A DNA stretch of 8,840 bases from an uncultured Wenzhouxiangella sp. GTDB lineage: Bacteria > Pseudomonadota > Gammaproteobacteria > Xanthomonadales > Wenzhouxiangellaceae. A program made the position numbers and the translations under genes. The notes beneath the pieces are model-generated. The model saw nothing but the letters and a program-made list of their open reading frames with translations. It did not search any database and was not told the origin of the DNA. Location of the stretch: positions 1 to 8,840 of the forward strand of contig CALEIM010000089.1 in the NCBI GenBank assembly GCA_937876395.1. The letters run 5' to 3'. Every line of letters begins with the position of its first letter. Position 1 is the first letter of the stretch. Below are positions 1 through 6,727 of this stretch, one piece after another.

Positions 1-1
1 G

Positions 2-211
2 GCGGCCTGGCGCCGGGCCTGCGAACAGGCCAATGACTGGGCCGAAGAGCGTAGCGCCAACCAAGTCAAGACTGACCGGGAACAGCGGCGCAAGATGCGT
101 GAACTCGAGCGCGACTTGGCGCGCAAGGAAAAGCCCCTGGCCGAGACTGCCGCCTTGCTTACCTTGTCAAAAAAAGCCCGGGCGATCTGGGGGGACGGAG
201 AGGACGAATGA
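2..211 (+). CDS. IS3-family transposase OrfA, C-terminal part (5' end outside window)
   Basis: An open frame enters from the left edge and stops at TGA 209-211, giving 69 visible residues. They are rich in charged heptads (motifs such as RELERDLARKEKPLAE) and end in ALLTLSKKARAIWGDGEDE. This is the leucine-zipper/coiled-coil tail of IS3-family OrfA, the DNA-binding and multimerisation subunit. The N-terminal helix-turn-helix must lie outside the window. The stop overlaps the orfB start as ATGA (208-211). An A7G tract at 169-176 is in the correct register for -1 frameshifting into orfB. Family assignment is secure from the tail; subgroup is not determined. Confidence 0.8.
   Translation, partial: AAWRRACEQANDWAEERSANQVKTDREQRRKMRELERDLARKEKPLAETAALLTLSKKARAIWGDGEDE
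169..176 (+). promoter_or_regulatory. Candidate -1 programmed frameshift site of the IS3 element
   Basis: Seven A residues followed by G lie in the orfA frame as TCA AAA AAA GCC. A -1 slip here moves ribosomes into the orfB frame, which is open from 175 through the orfB ATG at 208 with no stop. IS3 elements are known to make the OrfAB transposase by slippage on A-rich tracts of this kind. Any fusion made here would be inactive because orfB is truncated. The slip itself is inferred. Confidence 0.5.
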
Positions 212-807
212 TCAGCACCCCGGATCGCCAAAAAGCAGTTGAGCTGATCGACGAGGCCCGCGCCGCGGGTGCCCGCCTGAAGCCGTGCTGTGCTGTCATT
301 GGCATCACGGCCCGTACCTATCAGCGCTGGACGGTTGACGGCAGTGTGCGTGCCGACCGGCGGCCGGAAGCGGTTCGTCCGCTGCCGTCTCATGCACTGA
401 GTGACGAGGAGCGACAAGCCATCGTGGCGGTCTGCAACGAACCCGAACACGCCTCCAGGCCGCCGGGCCAGATCGTACCGAAGCTGGCCGACGAGGGCCG
501 CTATCTGGCCTCGGAGGCGACGTTCTACCGCGTCTTGTCGATGGCAGACCAGCAGCATCATCGCGGGCGCGCCAAGCAACCGCGAGCGGCCCGGCCGCCG
601 GCGACGCATCGTGCCGATGCACCCAATGCGTGCTGGTGCTGGGACATCACCTGGTTGCCGGCCAATGTTCGCGGTCGCTTCTTCTTCCTGTACCTGATCA
701 TGGACCTGTTCAGCCGCAAGATCGTCGGCTGGGAAGTGCACGAGGCCGAAAGTGCCGTGCACTCCAGTGACCTGGTCCAGCGGACCAGGCCCGGATCAGT
801 GAGGTGA
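208..807 (+). pseudogene. IS3-family transposase OrfB, 3'-truncated
   Basis: The visible 199 codons begin with the OrfB N-terminal region (helix-turn-helix-like, containing ITARTYQRW and the linker SHALSDEERQAIVAVCN). They continue into the rve integrase domain, where WDITWLP carries the first catalytic Asp and LIMDLFSRKIVGWEVHE is the conserved strand-helix after it. Family members then have a second Asp in an H(S/A)DNG motif and a Glu about 35 residues later; both are absent. After SSDLVQRT the reading becomes unrelated (RPGSVR) and stops. Full-length OrfB is roughly 340-360 residues, so nearly half is lost. No continuation was found in other frames up to about 920, which argues for deletion or recombination rather than a simple frameshift. 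Confidence 0.85.
771..789. repeat. 8-bp perfect inverted repeat at the orfB breakpoint
   Basis: CCTGGTCC and GGACCAGG are separated by AGC. The left arm falls inside the last recognisable transposase codons (DLVQ) and the right arm lies where homology ends. It may be chance, or a hairpin that promoted the deletion which truncated orfB. Confidence 0.45.
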
Positions 808-945
808 CATCGGCATCAGTCATGCTGGCGCGGCTCCGCAGGCGTTCGCTGCCAAGCTTAGCAGATGCAAAGCTCTGATCCGTGACCCGGCTCACACCAG
901 AACGGCGCGTAAGGAAGTGTGCTTGAGTCATTGGATGATGTTCTT

Positions 946-2082
946 ATGTTTTGCGCCAACCTCCGCCGCCTGATTCTGCCGTGCCTGCTCGCCCTCCTGC
1001 TGGCCGGACCCGCCCATGCCCAAATCCTGTTTGGCAGTCTGATCCAATCGCCCGATGGCCCGATCGGGGCCTTGTTCGAGGTGAACAATGGCGTGGTCAG
1101 CGCCATTCCCACCGGACTGCCCAATAATCAGTTTCCCGGTCTATCGCCCAGCGGGACGCGAATCACCATCAGCAGCCCCGACCCGGCCCAGCCGATGGAG
1201 GCAAGCTGGGATCTGTTTGAATTCAATCGCGACACCGGCCAGACCCGGCGCCTGGTCAACAACGTCACCCAGCCTTTACCCGACGGCGGATTCATCTTCT
1301 CCCAACCGCTGTTCAGTCAAACGTCCAGCGATGGCCAGTTGATCGCCTGGGTCAATCAGGTTTCGAGCAACAATCCGCAGCAGCAAGGCGGCAGCCATCG
1401 CCTTCTCAACGTCATCCGCGCCAGCGACGGTTTACCGCTTTCAACCGCCGAAATTGGTCAGGGCAACGCCCTGGATTTTTATCAGTCCGAGTTCGTCGGT
1501 GTGAGCTGGTGGCCGGGACAGCACGCGTTTGTCACCCCGGCCTATGTGCCGGGCATTCCCCATAGTCAGGCGGCCGGCCTGGTGGTATTCGGGCACGTGG
1601 GCAACGGCCAGTTCGAGCGTGTAGGTCAACTGACCCAGCCATCGGTCACCCAGTTGCCCTGTCCGCCGTGCGGTTTCGCGACTGAAAACCACGCCTGGCC
1701 GGCCTTTTCACCGGATGGCCAGCGGCTGGCTTTTTTCCGCATTGCCTATATCGATCCGCTGCTGCATCAACCGGCCAAAGCCGATCTGATCGTCGCCGAT
1801 CTGAGCAACAGCAGCGCGATCCAGGTGGCGAGCTTCGCCCCCGGCGTTTATCCAGCCGGACTGTCGTGGTCACGCAACGGAGCGGATCTTTTGTTCTCGG
1901 TCGGCAACCAGTCGCATGAAGCTGGGCTTTTCATGCCCCTGGCCGACCCGGCCAGCGCGGTACTGCGCACGGTTCCGGCCAGCGGTGGCGCGATCAGCCA
2001 GATCCCCGGCGCACCGGTTGGCTATATGCCGGCCGGCACGCCGCTACCAGACCGGATTTTCCGCGGCAATTTTGAGGGATGA
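946..2082 (+). CDS. Exported PD40/TolB-like beta-propeller protein of unknown function
   Basis: The 378-residue product starts with a Sec signal peptide: positively charged n-region (RR at residues 7-8), Leu-rich core, and a likely cleavage site AHA|QIL near residue 25. The mature part has repeats of the WD40-like PD40 type, each with a (F/L)S-x-(D/S/N)-G-x-x-(I/L) core, near residues 63, 120, 247 (HAWPAFSPDGQRLAFF) and 301 (GLSWSRNGADLLFS). This suggests a beta-propeller in the periplasm or outside the cell. A CPPC pair occurs at about residue 241. The C-terminus is PDRIFRGNFEG, resembling the tail of the next gene's product. An in-frame GTG at 919 would add nine residues, but AAGGAAG lies only 1 nt before it; ATG 946 gives a normal-length signal peptide and is preferred, though not certain. 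A protease gene follows after 13 nt, so an operon is likely. No enzymatic motif is visible; the role may be binding or scaffolding. Confidence 0.8.
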   Translation: MFCANLRRLILPCLLALLLAGPAHAQILFGSLIQSPDGPIGALFEVNNGVVSAIPTGLPNNQFPGLSPSGTRITISSPDPAQPMEASWDLFEFNRDTGQTRRLVNNVTQPLPDGGFIFSQPLFSQTSSDGQLIAWVNQVSSNNPQQQGGSHRLLNVIRASDGLPLSTAEIGQGNALDFYQSEFVGVSWWPGQHAFVTPAYVPGIPHSQAAGLVVFGHVGNGQFERVGQLTQPSVTQLPCPPCGFATENHAWPAFSPDGQRLAFFRIAYIDPLLHQPAKADLIVADLSNSSAIQVASFAPGVYPAGLSWSRNGADLLFSVGNQSHEAGLFMPLADPASAVLRTVPASGGAISQIPGAPVGYMPAGTPLPDRIFRGNFEG

Positions 2083-2086
2083 GGAG
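2081..2086 (+). promoter_or_regulatory. Ribosome binding site of the subtilase gene
   Basis: GAGGAG overlaps the stop codon of the propeller gene and lies 9 nt before ATG 2096. It fixes the protease start at 2096, although the frame is open back to 1916. It also suggests translational coupling of the two genes. Confidence 0.7.
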
Positions 2087-2095
2087 TTCTTGATC

Positions 2096-4522
2096 ATGAT
2101 TGGATGCTATCAGGTTAATAGAAAGCTGGTCGTCGCAGGCTTCGGTGTTTTGGTGCTTGGCACGGCATTGGCGGTGAGGGCCGATGTGCCTCGAATCGAG
2201 GCTGGAACAAGCGATATTCCGCCGCAATCAACGGCGCCGACTCACAGTGTGCGGATGGGAGCATCCGGGATGCTGCGTGGCTGGTCGCCGCAGATTGTGG
2301 ACTTGCCGACGACAGACACTACCGCAGCCGTCGCCGGCCGTGCCGGTAACGTTTATTACGGCCCCGGGCCGGCACCGCGGTTTGTTCCGCTTGCTACCGG
2401 CAGCATCGAAATCCGCTTGCAGCAGGCTCGGTTTGATCCCTTGCGCAGTGCACCGGCTCTACCGGAGCCCTTGCGCGTCGCGACCGTGGGCCTGGCCGGG
2501 CACGACTACTTTGTGCTTCAGTTTCATGGCCCGCTACGGCCGTCTGATCGACAGTGGATCGAATCGCTGGGCGGTGAAATTCTGGATTACGTGCCGGATT
2601 TCGCCCTGCTCGTGCGCATGGGTCCGGCCGCGCGGACCGCGCTGGGCGAGAATGACAGGCTGCGCTGGTCGGCCCCCTACTGGCCCGGCTTTCGGCTGGC
2701 CGCAGAGCTGCTCGGCCCGGCCCTTCAAGGCCGATCCGGATCGCGCTTGCCCCTGCTGGCCCGCGGCTTTGCCGGCGAGCCGTCGGACACCATCGAAACC
2801 CGTTTGCGCCTGGCCGGGGCCGACCAGATTGAAGCCTGGCCCGACAGCGGCGGTGGTGCCATTTTCAGATTTCAGGCTGAAACTACGCAGTTGCTTCAAC
2901 TTTCACGCATCCGGGCGCTAGCCTGGATTGAGCGCGACCGTCCTTATTCGACCGGCAACGCGGTGGCGCGCAGCAATGCGCTGATTGGCAAGGATCGGAC
3001 CGAACAGACGCTCGGCCTGTACGGCCAGGGCCAGATTGTGACCGTGACCGATACCGGCCTGAGCACGGGCGATACCTCGACCATGCACCCGGATTTTGCC
3101 GGCCGTTTCGTCGGCTGGGGCACGGGCCCCAGCGCCAACTGTTCAGGCTGGGCCGACACCAATTCCCACGGCACTCACGTGGCCGGTTCGGTTCTTGGCA
3201 GTGGTTTGCACAGCGGCGCCAACCCGGGTAGCGGCCAATACGCCGGCTCGCAGGCCGGCATCGCGCCACGCGCCGGGCTGCTGGTCTGGGCCGGCTGCAA
3301 TGATCTGAGCGGCATTCCCGACGGCAATATGTATACCGAGCTCTGGATGCCGCTGTATCAGTTTCATGAGCAACTTCGGGTCAACAACAACTCCTGGGGT
3401 CTGACCGAACCGCAGAGCTTTGGCACCTACAACATCGTGGCCCGCGAAACCGACCGATTCATCCGCGATTTCCCCGATATGGTCGGCGTTTTCATTGCCC
3501 ACAACAGCGGGCGCGACAACGACGGCGACGGCATCGCCGATATGTTCACCGTCACCCCGCCGGGCACGGCCAAGAACGTCATCACCGTGGGCGCATCGGA
3601 AAATGTACGGGCCAGCGGCGGCTTCAACCCCGGCAGTCCGGTCTGTTTTAGCTGGGGGTCTTGCTGGGGCAATGAGTTTCCAGCCGCGCCGATCAAGGAT
3701 GATCCGCTCTCTGATCACGCCCAAGGCATGGCCGCTTTCTCCGGCCGGGGACCGACCTTGAGCAACCGTTTGAAGCCCGATCTCGTCGCTCCCGGCACCA
3801 ACATCGTCTCAGCCCGTTATCCAGGCCTTAGCGTCGGCTGGGGCGAACATGACGCGAACTACATGTACCAGGGAGGAACCAGTATGGCTGCGCCGCTGGT
3901 CAGCGGCGGCGCAGCCATCGTCCGTGAATACTTTGCAAAAAACTGGAGCCACAACCCCAGCGCAGCCCTGGTCAAGGCAGTCCTGATCCATGGGGCGCGC
4001 GACCTGAGCCCGGGCCAGCACGGCACAGGCGCTCAGCAGGAAATCTGGCGCGTGCCCGATATCAACCAGGGCTGGGGACGAATGGATTTCGTCAACACCC
4101 TGATTTTTGACGGGCCACTCCAGCCAAACTATTTCGAGGTCGTGCCGGGGGTTCAGACCGGCCAGCAGCTTGAGCAGCCCATTGAAATCGACACCGCCGG
4201 CCTGCCACTCAAGGTCACCCTGGTCTGGACCGACGCCCACGGCCTTGAGGCCAGCCACGGCGCGCTGGTCAACGATCTGGACCTGCAACTTCGGACTCCG
4301 GATGGATCCACCCAAAACGGCTTTGCCGGCAACGTTGGCGCCAGCCAGGATCGCTTCAACAACTTCGAAGCCGTGCATCTGCCGGCCGCGGCCGCCGGTG
4401 TTTATACGATACGAGTCACCGGATTCAATGTCCCCGCCGGCCCACAGCCCTTCGCCGTCGTCATCACCGGCGCCCTGAGCGGTGACTCAATCTTTACCGA
4501 CCGTTTCCAGGCCCTGCCGTGA
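2096..4522 (+). CDS. Exported subtilisin-like serine protease (S8 family, KP-43-like) with prodomain and C-terminal beta domain
   Basis: The 808-residue preproprotein has a signal peptide cleaved probably after AVRA (residue 29). A long prodomain (about 30-295) includes YFVLQFHGPL and LLVRM segments like those of other KP-43-type proteases. The catalytic domain (about 300-640) has Asp319 in VTVTDTGL, His358 in NSHGTHVAG, oxyanion-hole Asn470 in IAHNSG, and Ser596 in GGTSMAAP; PDLVAPGTNI is also typical. The C-terminal domain (about 670-795; LKVTLVWTDA, LVNDLDL, NNFEAVHL, GVYTIRVTG) matches the jelly-roll beta domain of KP-43 proteases. The protein should degrade extracellular or periplasmic protein and be activated by prodomain removal. 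It ends in GDSIFTDRFQALP, similar to the neighbour's tail. The start is set by GAGGAG at 2081. The family is confident; substrate and secretion route beyond Sec are unknown. Confidence 0.93.
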   Translation: MIGCYQVNRKLVVAGFGVLVLGTALAVRADVPRIEAGTSDIPPQSTAPTHSVRMGASGMLRGWSPQIVDLPTTDTTAAVAGRAGNVYYGPGPAPRFVPLATGSIEIRLQQARFDPLRSAPALPEPLRVATVGLAGHDYFVLQFHGPLRPSDRQWIESLGGEILDYVPDFALLVRMGPAARTALGENDRLRWSAPYWPGFRLAAELLGPALQGRSGSRLPLLARGFAGEPSDTIETRLRLAGADQIEAWPDSGGGAIFRFQAETTQLLQLSRIRALAWIERDRPYSTGNAVARSNALIGKDRTEQTLGLYGQGQIVTVTDTGLSTGDTSTMHPDFAGRFVGWGTGPSANCSGWADTNSHGTHVAGSVLGSGLHSGANPGSGQYAGSQAGIAPRAGLLVWAGCNDLSGIPDGNMYTELWMPLYQFHEQLRVNNNSWGLTEPQSFGTYNIVARETDRFIRDFPDMVGVFIAHNSGRDNDGDGIADMFTVTPPGTAKNVITVGASENVRASGGFNPGSPVCFSWGSCWGNEFPAAPIKDDPLSDHAQGMAAFSGRGPTLSNRLKPDLVAPGTNIVSARYPGLSVGWGEHDANYMYQGGTSMAAPLVSGGAAIVREYFAKNWSHNPSAALVKAVLIHGARDLSPGQHGTGAQQEIWRVPDINQGWGRMDFVNTLIFDGPLQPNYFEVVPGVQTGQQLEQPIEIDTAGLPLKVTLVWTDAHGLEASHGALVNDLDLQLRTPDGSTQNGFAGNVGASQDRFNNFEAVHLPAAAAGVYTIRVTGFNVPAGPQPFAVVITGALSGDSIFTDRFQALP

Positions 4523-4576
4523 AAATGAAAACACCAGCAACAGCGAAACGCGTGATCGCCAAAAATCACTCCAGGA

Positions 4577-4621
4577 TGGTGGGCCCAGCTGGACTTGAAC
4601 CAGCGACCATCCGATTATGAG
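4577..4621 (-). other. 3' half of a tRNA gene (anticodon CAU): likely distal att site of an integrated island
   Basis: Read on the minus strand, this 45-nt segment has the anticodon loop CTCATAA (4621-4615), the 3' anticodon-stem strand TCGGA, a 5-nt variable loop TGGTC, a perfect T-arm (GCTGG TTCAAGT CCAGC), the 3' acceptor strand TGGGCCC, and discriminator A plus CCA. The partner strands are missing: the bases before the loop (GGAAA) cannot pair with TCGGA, and no D-arm or GGGCCCA acceptor strand is present. Homology starts at the anticodon loop, a known crossover region for tyrosine integrases. It is most like elongator tRNA-Met or tRNA-Ile2. This should be a duplicated target fragment, not a working tRNA. 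Confidence 0.8.
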
Positions 4622-4666
4622 TTTCCCCTTAACGTTGCGTTAGTGTACCTCTGGCCCAGCTGATCC

Positions 4667-4694
4667 CGGTACAGCGGTACACCGGTATTCGGTA
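4667..4694. repeat. Four CGGTA direct repeats between the att fragment and the antitoxin gene
   Basis: CGGTA occurs at 4667, 4675, 4683 and 4690 (steps of 8, 8 and 7 bp). An inverted GTGTACC at 4643-4649 matches GGTACAC at 4676-4682. The repeats lie 46-73 bp inside the presumed island and just upstream of the antitoxin promoter candidate. They could be integrase arm sites, operators for the antitoxin, or both; neither is shown. Confidence 0.45.
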
Positions 4695-4704
4695 TAAATC
4701 GGGG

Positions 4705-4733
4705 TGGAGGCACCCTGCATGCCGTGCTACACT
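4705..4733 (+). promoter_or_regulatory. Candidate extended -10 promoter of the antitoxin gene
   Basis: TGCTACACT (4725-4733) fits the extended -10 pattern TGnTAnnnT. A weak -35-like TGGAGG sits 17 bp upstream at 4705-4710. Transcription would start near 4740, leaving a leader of about 25 nt before ATG 4765. A short GTGC/GCAC dyad overlaps the -10 (4724-4737) and could be an autoregulatory operator. Confidence 0.4.
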
Positions 4734-4764
4734 GCACATTATCTGTAACACATGAGGTAATGCT

Positions 4765-5052
4765 ATGAGCAATGCCACTTTTACTTTTCGAGTTGAGGAA
4801 GGTTTGAAGGCAGAGTTTGCCAACGCCGCCAAAGCCCACGACCGTACCGGAGCCCAGCTGCTGCGCGACTTCATGCGCAGTTACGTGGCCCAGCAAGATA
4901 CAGCGCAGCAGTACGACGACTGGCTGACGAAAAAGGTTGAACAATCACGGGCTTCTGCCGAAGCGGGTAATCTAATTCCAGCTTCCGATGTTGAGGCACG
5001 CTTTGCCGCTCGCCGCGCAGCCACCGGCGCTCGATTGGCTGATCGTGAATGA
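4765..5052 (+). CDS. Ribbon-helix-helix antitoxin of a ParDE/RelBE-type toxin-antitoxin pair
   Basis: The 95-residue product starts ATFTFRVEEGLKAEFANAAK, a ribbon-helix-helix pattern: one short DNA-contacting beta strand followed by two helices, the second containing RTGAQLLRDFMRSYV. The C-terminal half (about 45-95) is charged, with LIPASDVEARFAARRAAT, as in antitoxins whose tail wraps the toxin. Such proteins neutralise their toxin and repress their own promoter. TGAGG lies 7 nt before the ATG. The stop overlaps the toxin start as ATGA (5049-5052), the usual coupled arrangement. The partner toxin is truncated, so this is now effectively an orphan antitoxin. Family is fairly sure; the name parD or relB cannot be fixed from sequence alone. 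Confidence 0.82.
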   Translation: MSNATFTFRVEEGLKAEFANAAKAHDRTGAQLLRDFMRSYVAQQDTAQQYDDWLTKKVEQSRASAEAGNLIPASDVEARFAARRAATGARLADRE

Positions 5053-5183
5053 CGGAGTTGCTCTGGACTCCAGAGGCAATTAGAGATCGAGATGATATTT
5101 ACGACTACATCGAAGCGGCCAAGCCGCTTGCAGCCCTGGACATTGATGATCTGATATCTGACAGCCCACGCTTCCCGCTATAA
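5049..5183 (+). pseudogene. ParE/RelE-type toxin, C-terminally truncated (44 residues)
   Basis: The frame opens at ATG 5049 inside the antitoxin stop and reads MTELLWTPEAIRDRDDIYDYIE, followed by a helix (AAKPLAALDIDDLI). This is the N-terminal strand and helical hairpin of ParE/RelE-superfamily toxins (W-x-P-E-A...D-x-x-x-I...Y-I-E). Family members have about 90-100 residues. Here the text changes to SDSPRFPL and stops at TAA 5181-5183, exactly where the convergent hsdM gene ends; the two overlap by 6 bp. The C-terminal sheet that carries the activity-critical residues is gone, so it should be non-toxic. It looks like a casualty of the recombination that placed the restriction-modification cluster here. 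Confidence 0.7.
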
Positions 5184-6656
5184 GCTGTTTAGCACTTCTC
5201 GAAAGCTGTTTAATCCCGCTTCCAGGTTTTCAACAATTTCTTCTGCAAGCTCATCCGGCTCAGGTAAATTGTCCAGGTCGGTCAGGCTTTTGTCTTTCAG
5301 CCAGAAGATATCGAGGCTGGTTTTGTCGCGAGCCAACAGTTCATCAATAGAGTATTTGCGCCATCGCCCGTCCGGGTTCTTTTCCGCGTGCCAGCTTTCT
5401 TTGCGCCTGGCCGGGTTCTGGGGGTTGTAGCATTTAATGAAATCGGCCAGATCCTCGAAGCGCATGGGTTTTCTCTTCAGGGTGTGATGAATGTTGGTAC
5501 GGTAATCATAGAACCACACCTCTTTCGTCCACGCATTCGGGCTGGCCGGCTGGTTATCGAAAAACAACACGTTCGCCTTCACCCCCTGCGCGTAAAAGAT
5601 ACCGGTCGGCAAGCGCAGAATGGTGTGCAGGGTCGTGTTCTCTAACAGCTTCTTGCGGATCGTTTCGCCGGCGCCGCCCTCGAACAACACGTTGTCCGGC
5701 ACCACCACGGCGGCCTTGCCCGTCGTTTTCAACATGCTGCGGATATGTTGAACAAAATTGAGCTGCTTGTTTGAGGTTGTGGCCCAAAAATCCTGTCGGT
5801 TGTAGGTCAGCTCGTCTGTTTCCTGCTCACCTTCCTCATTGGTAAAACTCATGGAGCTTTTCTTGCCGAAAGGCGGGTTGGCAAGCACATAGTCCACGCT
5901 AACGGGGCTCGGCGCGATCAGCGCATCATTGGGGGAAATAAGGCTCTCGCCATCGATCTCGCCGATGTTATGCAAAAACATGTTCATCAGGCACAATCGG
6001 CGGGTGTTGGCGACGATTTCGTTGCCATAAAAAGTGCTGTGCTTCAAAAAGTGCTTTTGCGCTTTATCGAGCTTGTAGTTTTCCGGATCAGTCAAAAAAT
6101 CGTACCCCGCCAGAAAGAATCCACCGGTACCGCATGCCGGGTCGGCGATGGTTTTTCCGGGCTCTGGCCGCACGCATTCAACCATGGCACGAATCAAGGC
6201 CCTGGGCGTGAAGTACTGGCCGGCGCCAGACTTGGTATCTTCCGCGTTCTTTTCCAGCAGCCCTTCGTAGATATCGCCCTTGATATCGGCACCCATCATG
6301 ATCCATTGGGTGCTGTCGATCATGTCGATCAGACGGTACAGCTTGGCAGGGTCCTGAATCTTGTTTTGCGCTTTGGTAAAAATCTGGCCCAACATGCCTT
6401 TCTGCTTGCCCAGTTCGCGCAGCAGTTCCACATAAAGCACTTCCAGCTCGGCGCCTTTCTTGCTGGTCAGCGCCTGCCAGTTGTACTTTTCGGGGATGCC
6501 CACGTCACGAGAGTAAGGCGGCCTGGAATACTCATCCGCCATTTTCAGGAAGATCAGGTAAGTGAGCTGCTCCAGATAGTCGCCATAGCCCACGCCGTCG
6601 TCCCGCAGGGTGGTACAGAAGCTCCAGACTCTGGAGATGATGGAAGATGTATTCAT
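5178..6656 (-). CDS. hsdM: Type I restriction-modification system methyltransferase subunit HsdM
   Basis: The 492-residue protein has the HsdM N-terminal helical domain (about 1-140; YGDYLEQLTYLIFLKMADE) and then an N6-adenine methyltransferase domain. It contains GQYFTPRALIRAMVE (146-160), motif I ADPACGTGGFF (171-181) for S-adenosylmethionine binding, and motif IV NPPF (260-263) for catalysis. Length and motifs are complete, so it should be functional. With HsdS it would form the sequence-specific M2S methylase, and with HsdR the restriction complex. Start ATG 6656 follows a modest GGGCAG 6 nt upstream. It is the last gene of the minus-strand cluster, after a 306-bp gap from fic, and its 3' end meets the toxin remnant. 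hsdR is not in the window. Confidence 0.95.
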   Translation of the reverse strand: MNTSSIISRVWSFCTTLRDDGVGYGDYLEQLTYLIFLKMADEYSRPPYSRDVGIPEKYNWQALTSKKGAELEVLYVELLRELGKQKGMLGQIFTKAQNKIQDPAKLYRLIDMIDSTQWIMMGADIKGDIYEGLLEKNAEDTKSGAGQYFTPRALIRAMVECVRPEPGKTIADPACGTGGFFLAGYDFLTDPENYKLDKAQKHFLKHSTFYGNEIVANTRRLCLMNMFLHNIGEIDGESLISPNDALIAPSPVSVDYVLANPPFGKKSSMSFTNEEGEQETDELTYNRQDFWATTSNKQLNFVQHIRSMLKTTGKAAVVVPDNVLFEGGAGETIRKKLLENTTLHTILRLPTGIFYAQGVKANVLFFDNQPASPNAWTKEVWFYDYRTNIHHTLKRKPMRFEDLADFIKCYNPQNPARRKESWHAEKNPDGRWRKYSIDELLARDKTSLDIFWLKDKSLTDLDNLPEPDELAEEIVENLEAGLNSFREVLNSL

Positions 6657-6727
6657 ATATAACTGCCCTTAGTGCCGGTCCTGCTCGGTAGCTGCCCGCC
6701 GGCTCGTACGTTATGTGCCCGACTGTA

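Larger units (their letters stand above)
1..807 (+). mobile_element. IS3-family insertion sequence remnant, truncated at its 3' end
   Basis: Two overlapping reading frames have the classic IS3 layout: orfA, then orfB in the -1 frame, with a run of seven A residues near the end of orfA. The left end lies outside the window. The right end is missing: orfB stops midway through its DDE integrase domain and no right terminal inverted repeat or remaining transposase sequence follows before the next gene at about 946. The element therefore cannot move by itself. The exact right edge of IS-derived DNA is unclear; recognisable homology ends near 784, so the following bases up to 807 may already be foreign sequence read through by chance. 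Confidence 0.85.

Noticed and set aside
710..931. Minus-strand 73-codon frame at the IS remnant edge
   Set aside because: It overlaps orfB and has no recognisable homology or ribosome site.
1916..2095. Longer N-terminal start for the subtilase gene
   Set aside because: The frame is open, but it overlaps the propeller gene, lacks a ribosome site and would bury the signal peptide; ATG 2096 has GAGGAG at good spacing.
4552..4569. GTGAT/ATCAC hairpin as terminator of the subtilase gene
   Set aside because: The stem is only 5 bp and no T-run follows.
4577..4700. Intact tRNA gene on the minus strand
   Set aside because: No 5' acceptor strand, D-arm or 5' anticodon-stem strand pairs with the 3' half.
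4615..4944. Minus-strand frame across the antitoxin promoter and gene
   Set aside because: It overlaps the tRNA fragment and the antitoxin and has no recognisable domain.
5970..6662. Plus-strand 230-codon frame opposite hsdM
   Set aside because: It is antisense to a complete, motif-bearing hsdM and its translation resembles no protein family.
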